This document shows, piece by piece, positions 61,638 to 64,000 of a stretch of 64,000 nucleotides of DNA. This stretch comes from Bondarzewia mesenterica (taxonomy: Eukaryota; Basidiomycota; Agaricomycetes; Russulales; Bondarzewiaceae): contig SGPL01000055.1 of assembly GCA_004802705.1 (NCBI GenBank), positions 1 through 64,000 of the forward strand, written 5' to 3'. Below the pieces are notes generated by a model that was not told the origin of the DNA, did no database searches, and was given only the letters and a program-made list of their open reading frames with translations. How positions within the stretch are numbered: the stretch's first letter is position 1; each line of letters begins with the position of its first letter. Both the position numbers and the translations under genes were made by a program.

Positions 61638-64000
61638 ATGGCCAAACGTCGCGTCGCGGACAAGAATGACAACGATGACCAGCAGGAAGGGAGTTCTTCG
61701 CGTGCTAAGCGTGCCCGTTTTGACCGGCATGAACCAGAAGTAATCGAATATCAAGCCGAGCCAAAGGACGAGCCGACGACAACACGGGTGACGAGGTCAA
61801 GGGTCCAAGACAACGACGGTGAAGAGGATGACGATAGTCTTGAGGATGATGGAAGTCTTCAAGCAATCCGTGAGCAGAATGTGAGCGAAGATCCCGCAGA
61901 ACAGGCTCGTTTCGAAGAGGAGCATGAGGAACGTATTCGGGAGTCTATCAGGGCACGAGGCAAACTGGAAGGTGTAAGTGCAAAACGCTGTAAGCCCTGA
62001 TATTCCAAATGCTGACATACATCGCTTTTATTGACAGGGGGTCGCGAAATTTGGTATCATCGAAGCCATCGAAATGAACCAGTTCATGTGCCATAAGTAC
62101 CTCACTTTCAAGTTTGGTCCGCAGATCAACTTCGTCATAGGCAAGTGATCCTCAAAAAAAAACATAAACATAACTTTTCCTGATCTAATTTTGATCAGGT
62201 CACAACGGGAGTAAGTCGCATACCTTATTTTCGTGGCCAGTGGCACAAGTTTTTTCTCTTCTTTGCTTTTGCAAATCCAGCTTTGGGATGATAGCCGGAT
62301 GGACAATGCATGAGAACGTCTCCCCGAGCTATCATACACCCGTGGTAGCAATGATAAAGGGTTTTAGATGATCTCCCCAGCGCGATTACCGCCTTGTCCT
62401 GTATCACTCTTGATAGGAGAAGCGCGAACGTTCCACAGGGTAGAACTAGTTCACTGGCTTTCGACTGACCCTGCTCGTGCTCTGTCGCAGTGTATACAGC
62501 AGCATCGAGGATCGAGGGTGCATGTAACTGCATCCGACAGGAGCTCGTAATTACCTCATGCACGGTCTTAGCTGTTTTACTACTTTCGTTGGTCATTTGG
62601 CCCGACTCACTCAAAAGCCGGTTGACTCTACCGAAGGCTGACTCCATTTTTCAGGTGGAAAAAGTGCCGTTCTTTCTGCTATCACCGTTGCCCTTGGCGG
62701 GAAAGCCACTGCAACTGGTCGTGGCAATGGCCTCAAGTCGTTCATTCGCGAAGGTCAATCGTATGTCCATGCCTCACTTCTTTCGTCTCGGCCTCATACA
62801 GACGTGATTATTAAACAGCGTATCCGAAGTCACTGTGCAGCTCAAGAACCAAGGCGATGAAGCATATCGTCATCAGTCGTATGGCGACAGCATCATCATT
62901 ACACGACATTTCACCAAAGAGGGCTCCTCGTCTTATAAGATCAAGAGCAGAGACGGCAAGGTCATCTCGACGAAGCGCGAAGAGTTGGCGGCGATCTGTG
63001 ACCACATGAACATCCAAGTTGACAATCCTATGAACGTGCTCACTCAAGGTATAAATTAATATTCGCCTTGAGTCCAATTTCGCTGAGGTATCCCTTGCAG
63101 ACTCCGCTAGGCAATTTTTGAGTGCATCTCATCCGTCTGACAAGTACCGGGTACGATCCATGTATTAGTCATATTTTGATTCTAAATAATTGCCAACAGT
63201 TCTTCCTCCGCGGCACTCAACTCAGCCAACTCAGCGAGGAATACGAGACTTGCATGGAGAACGTCTCTCAAATGTCCAAGGTTCTCGCGCGTAAGAAGGA
63301 AGCTCTCCCTGATCTGGAAGCTCAGTTTGAGGAGGCATCCGCGCGCTTCGAGGAGGCGTCGAAGGCCAGAGAGCAGAGACATAAGGCGGACCAGCTTAAA
63401 AGGGAACTTGCCTGGGCTCATGTTGCTACAAAGAAGGAGGTTCTTACTTTAACGTTGATTTATATAAGGGTGATGTCTGACGCGATTGCTTCAGGAACTT
63501 CGCGAAAAGGTTGAGGAACACGCAAAGTTGGCCCATCGTTTGCCGAAGATCCAGGAGAAGCTGACAGAAGCTGAGGTGCGTGATCCTTGTGGTTGACCCT
63601 TAGGGTGCATTGTCATGTTCCGTTCTGCAGAACGAATTTGTCGCAGGCACCGAAAAAGTCGAGGAGCTCGAGGCAGAGCATCAGGCCCTCGGTAACATCG
63701 AGCACCTGCAGGAGAAGAGAACCGATCTGCAGAACCGAATGCGTGATAACAAGGTCCAGATTGCCGCTATCAAGGTATAGACTTGGCTCCCTTTTTTGCA
63801 TACCTGTCTCACGTACTGCCGGTCACAGAACGACGAAAAGAAGGTCGAAGAGGATTTGAAGGCGACCAGGCGACAGATCGAGCAGTTGCAGAAAAAAATT
63901 GATGACGAGATGAAGAAAAGCGCGGCGCATACCCAAACTAAGCAAGACGAGACCAATCAGAAGCTTGCTATCGCACTAGGCGACGTTCGCGAAGCTGAAG
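61638..64000 (+). CDS. SMC6: SMC6, structural maintenance of chromosomes (Smc5/6 complex), 3' end outside window
   Basis: ATPase subunit of the Smc5/6 complex in DNA repair and replication; nuclear. Start ATG 61638 (MAKRRVADKNDNDDQQEGSS) with an acidic tail as in other Smc6 proteins. The head domain begins GVAKFGIIEAIEMNQFMCHK, YLTFKFGPQINFVIGHNGSG with Walker A GHNGSGKSA completed across two introns, then VALGGKATATGRGNGLKSFI and REGQSVSEV. Smc6-type MNVLTQDSARQFLSASHPSD and YRFFLRGTQLSQLSEEYETC follow, then the long coiled coil (EALPDLEAQFEEASARFEEA; NIEHLQEKRTDLQNRMRDNK). The hinge, second coil and Walker B half lie beyond 64000. Introns are 50-60 nt except one of 444 nt after the microexon. 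Confidence 0.95.
62141..62198 (+). other. GC-AG intron in SMC6
   Basis: Donor ATAG/GCAAGTGA, acceptor TGATCAG, 58 nt. It joins NFVI-G to GHN of the Walker A loop. No GT donor nearby keeps the frame. GCAAGT is the usual donor of GC-AG introns. Confidence 0.8.
62199..62210 (+). other. 12-nt microexon encoding part of the SMC6 Walker A loop
   Basis: GTCACAACGGGA lies between a GC-AG intron ending CAG and an intron starting GTAAGT. With neighbours it gives I-GHNG-SGKSAV. Skipping it would remove four residues of the P-loop while keeping the frame, which would abolish ATP binding. Confidence 0.8.
62211..62654 (+). other. 444-nt intron in SMC6 with an antisense open frame
   Basis: Starts GTAAGT and ends TTTTTCAG before GTGGAAAAAGTG. 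It is about eight times longer than its neighbours. The minus strand from ATG 62647 to the stop at 62225 is open for 140 codons (MESAFGRVNRLLSESGQMTN...). I recognise no family in it. It could be chance, the remnant of an insertion, or a nested gene. Confidence 0.6.

Overview
This window reads as nuclear DNA of a filamentous basidiomycete, most likely an agaricomycete. Genes are dense and cut by many introns, mostly 48-65 nt long. The protein set is fungal: Kre6-type glucan synthase, Zn2Cys6 regulator, Spo14-type phospholipase D, and a secreted PL4 pectin lyase. Domain styles such as the C-terminal MYND finger and the MATH-BTB protein are common in Agaricomycetes. I assign no species. It is draft sequence: isolated ambiguous bases occur from about 33.7 to 38.6 kb, a run of Ns fills about 36.66-37.08 kb, and several genes carry single-base frame breaks, half of them in short homopolymers.

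Layout. 0.7-2.9 kb (+): DHA2-type MFS transporter. 2.99-3.68 kb: a 679-bp inverted-repeat element with TA flanks that looks like a Tc1/mariner-type MITE. 12.5-3.8 kb (-): PRP8. 19.0-12.9 kb (-): phospholipase D with PX region and both HKD motifs. 21.1-19.4 kb (-): MYND-finger protein. 23.2-21.6 kb (-): FAD-dependent dehydrogenase of the fumarate-reductase type. 24.9-23.7 kb (-): short-chain dehydrogenase. 25.2-29.6 kb (+): SART3/Prp24-like U6 snRNP factor. 31.0-29.8 kb (-): SAM methyltransferase. 31.3-33.8 kb (+): MATH-BTB protein. 36.4-34.1 kb (-): rhamnogalacturonan lyase. About 39.0-37.4 kb (-): GRASP-type Golgi protein. 39.0-41.1 kb: gene-poor. 41.1-43.5 kb (+): PPR-like, probably mitochondrial protein. 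44.1-47.1 kb (+): Zn2Cys6 factor. 47.6-49.2 kb (+): Aos1, a SUMO E1 subunit. 49.7-52.1 kb (+): Kre6/Skn1. 53.1-54.6 kb (+): dihydrofolate synthase. 55.2-59.0 kb (+): Ulp2/SENP6-type SUMO protease. 61.1-59.8 kb (-): proline-rich single-pass membrane protein. 61.6-64.0 kb (+): SMC6, cut by the window end.

Most genes are housekeeping and their neighbourhood looks incidental. Two functional themes recur. One is the spliceosome: Prp8 in U5 and a SART3/Prp24-type U6 recycling factor. The other is SUMO: Aos1, Ulp2 and Smc6 lie within 17 kb on the same strand. The FAD dehydrogenase and the SDR are adjacent and co-oriented and could act on related substrates.

I did not find a new multi-gene system. 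The most unusual signals are in gene structure: a 12-nt microexon inside the SMC6 Walker A loop, preceded by a GC-AG intron and followed by a 444-nt intron with a long antisense open frame; two further GC-AG introns; 23- and 31-nt exons in KRE6; the MITE between MFS and PRP8; and a set of apparent frame breaks that are better explained by sequencing error than by pseudogenes.
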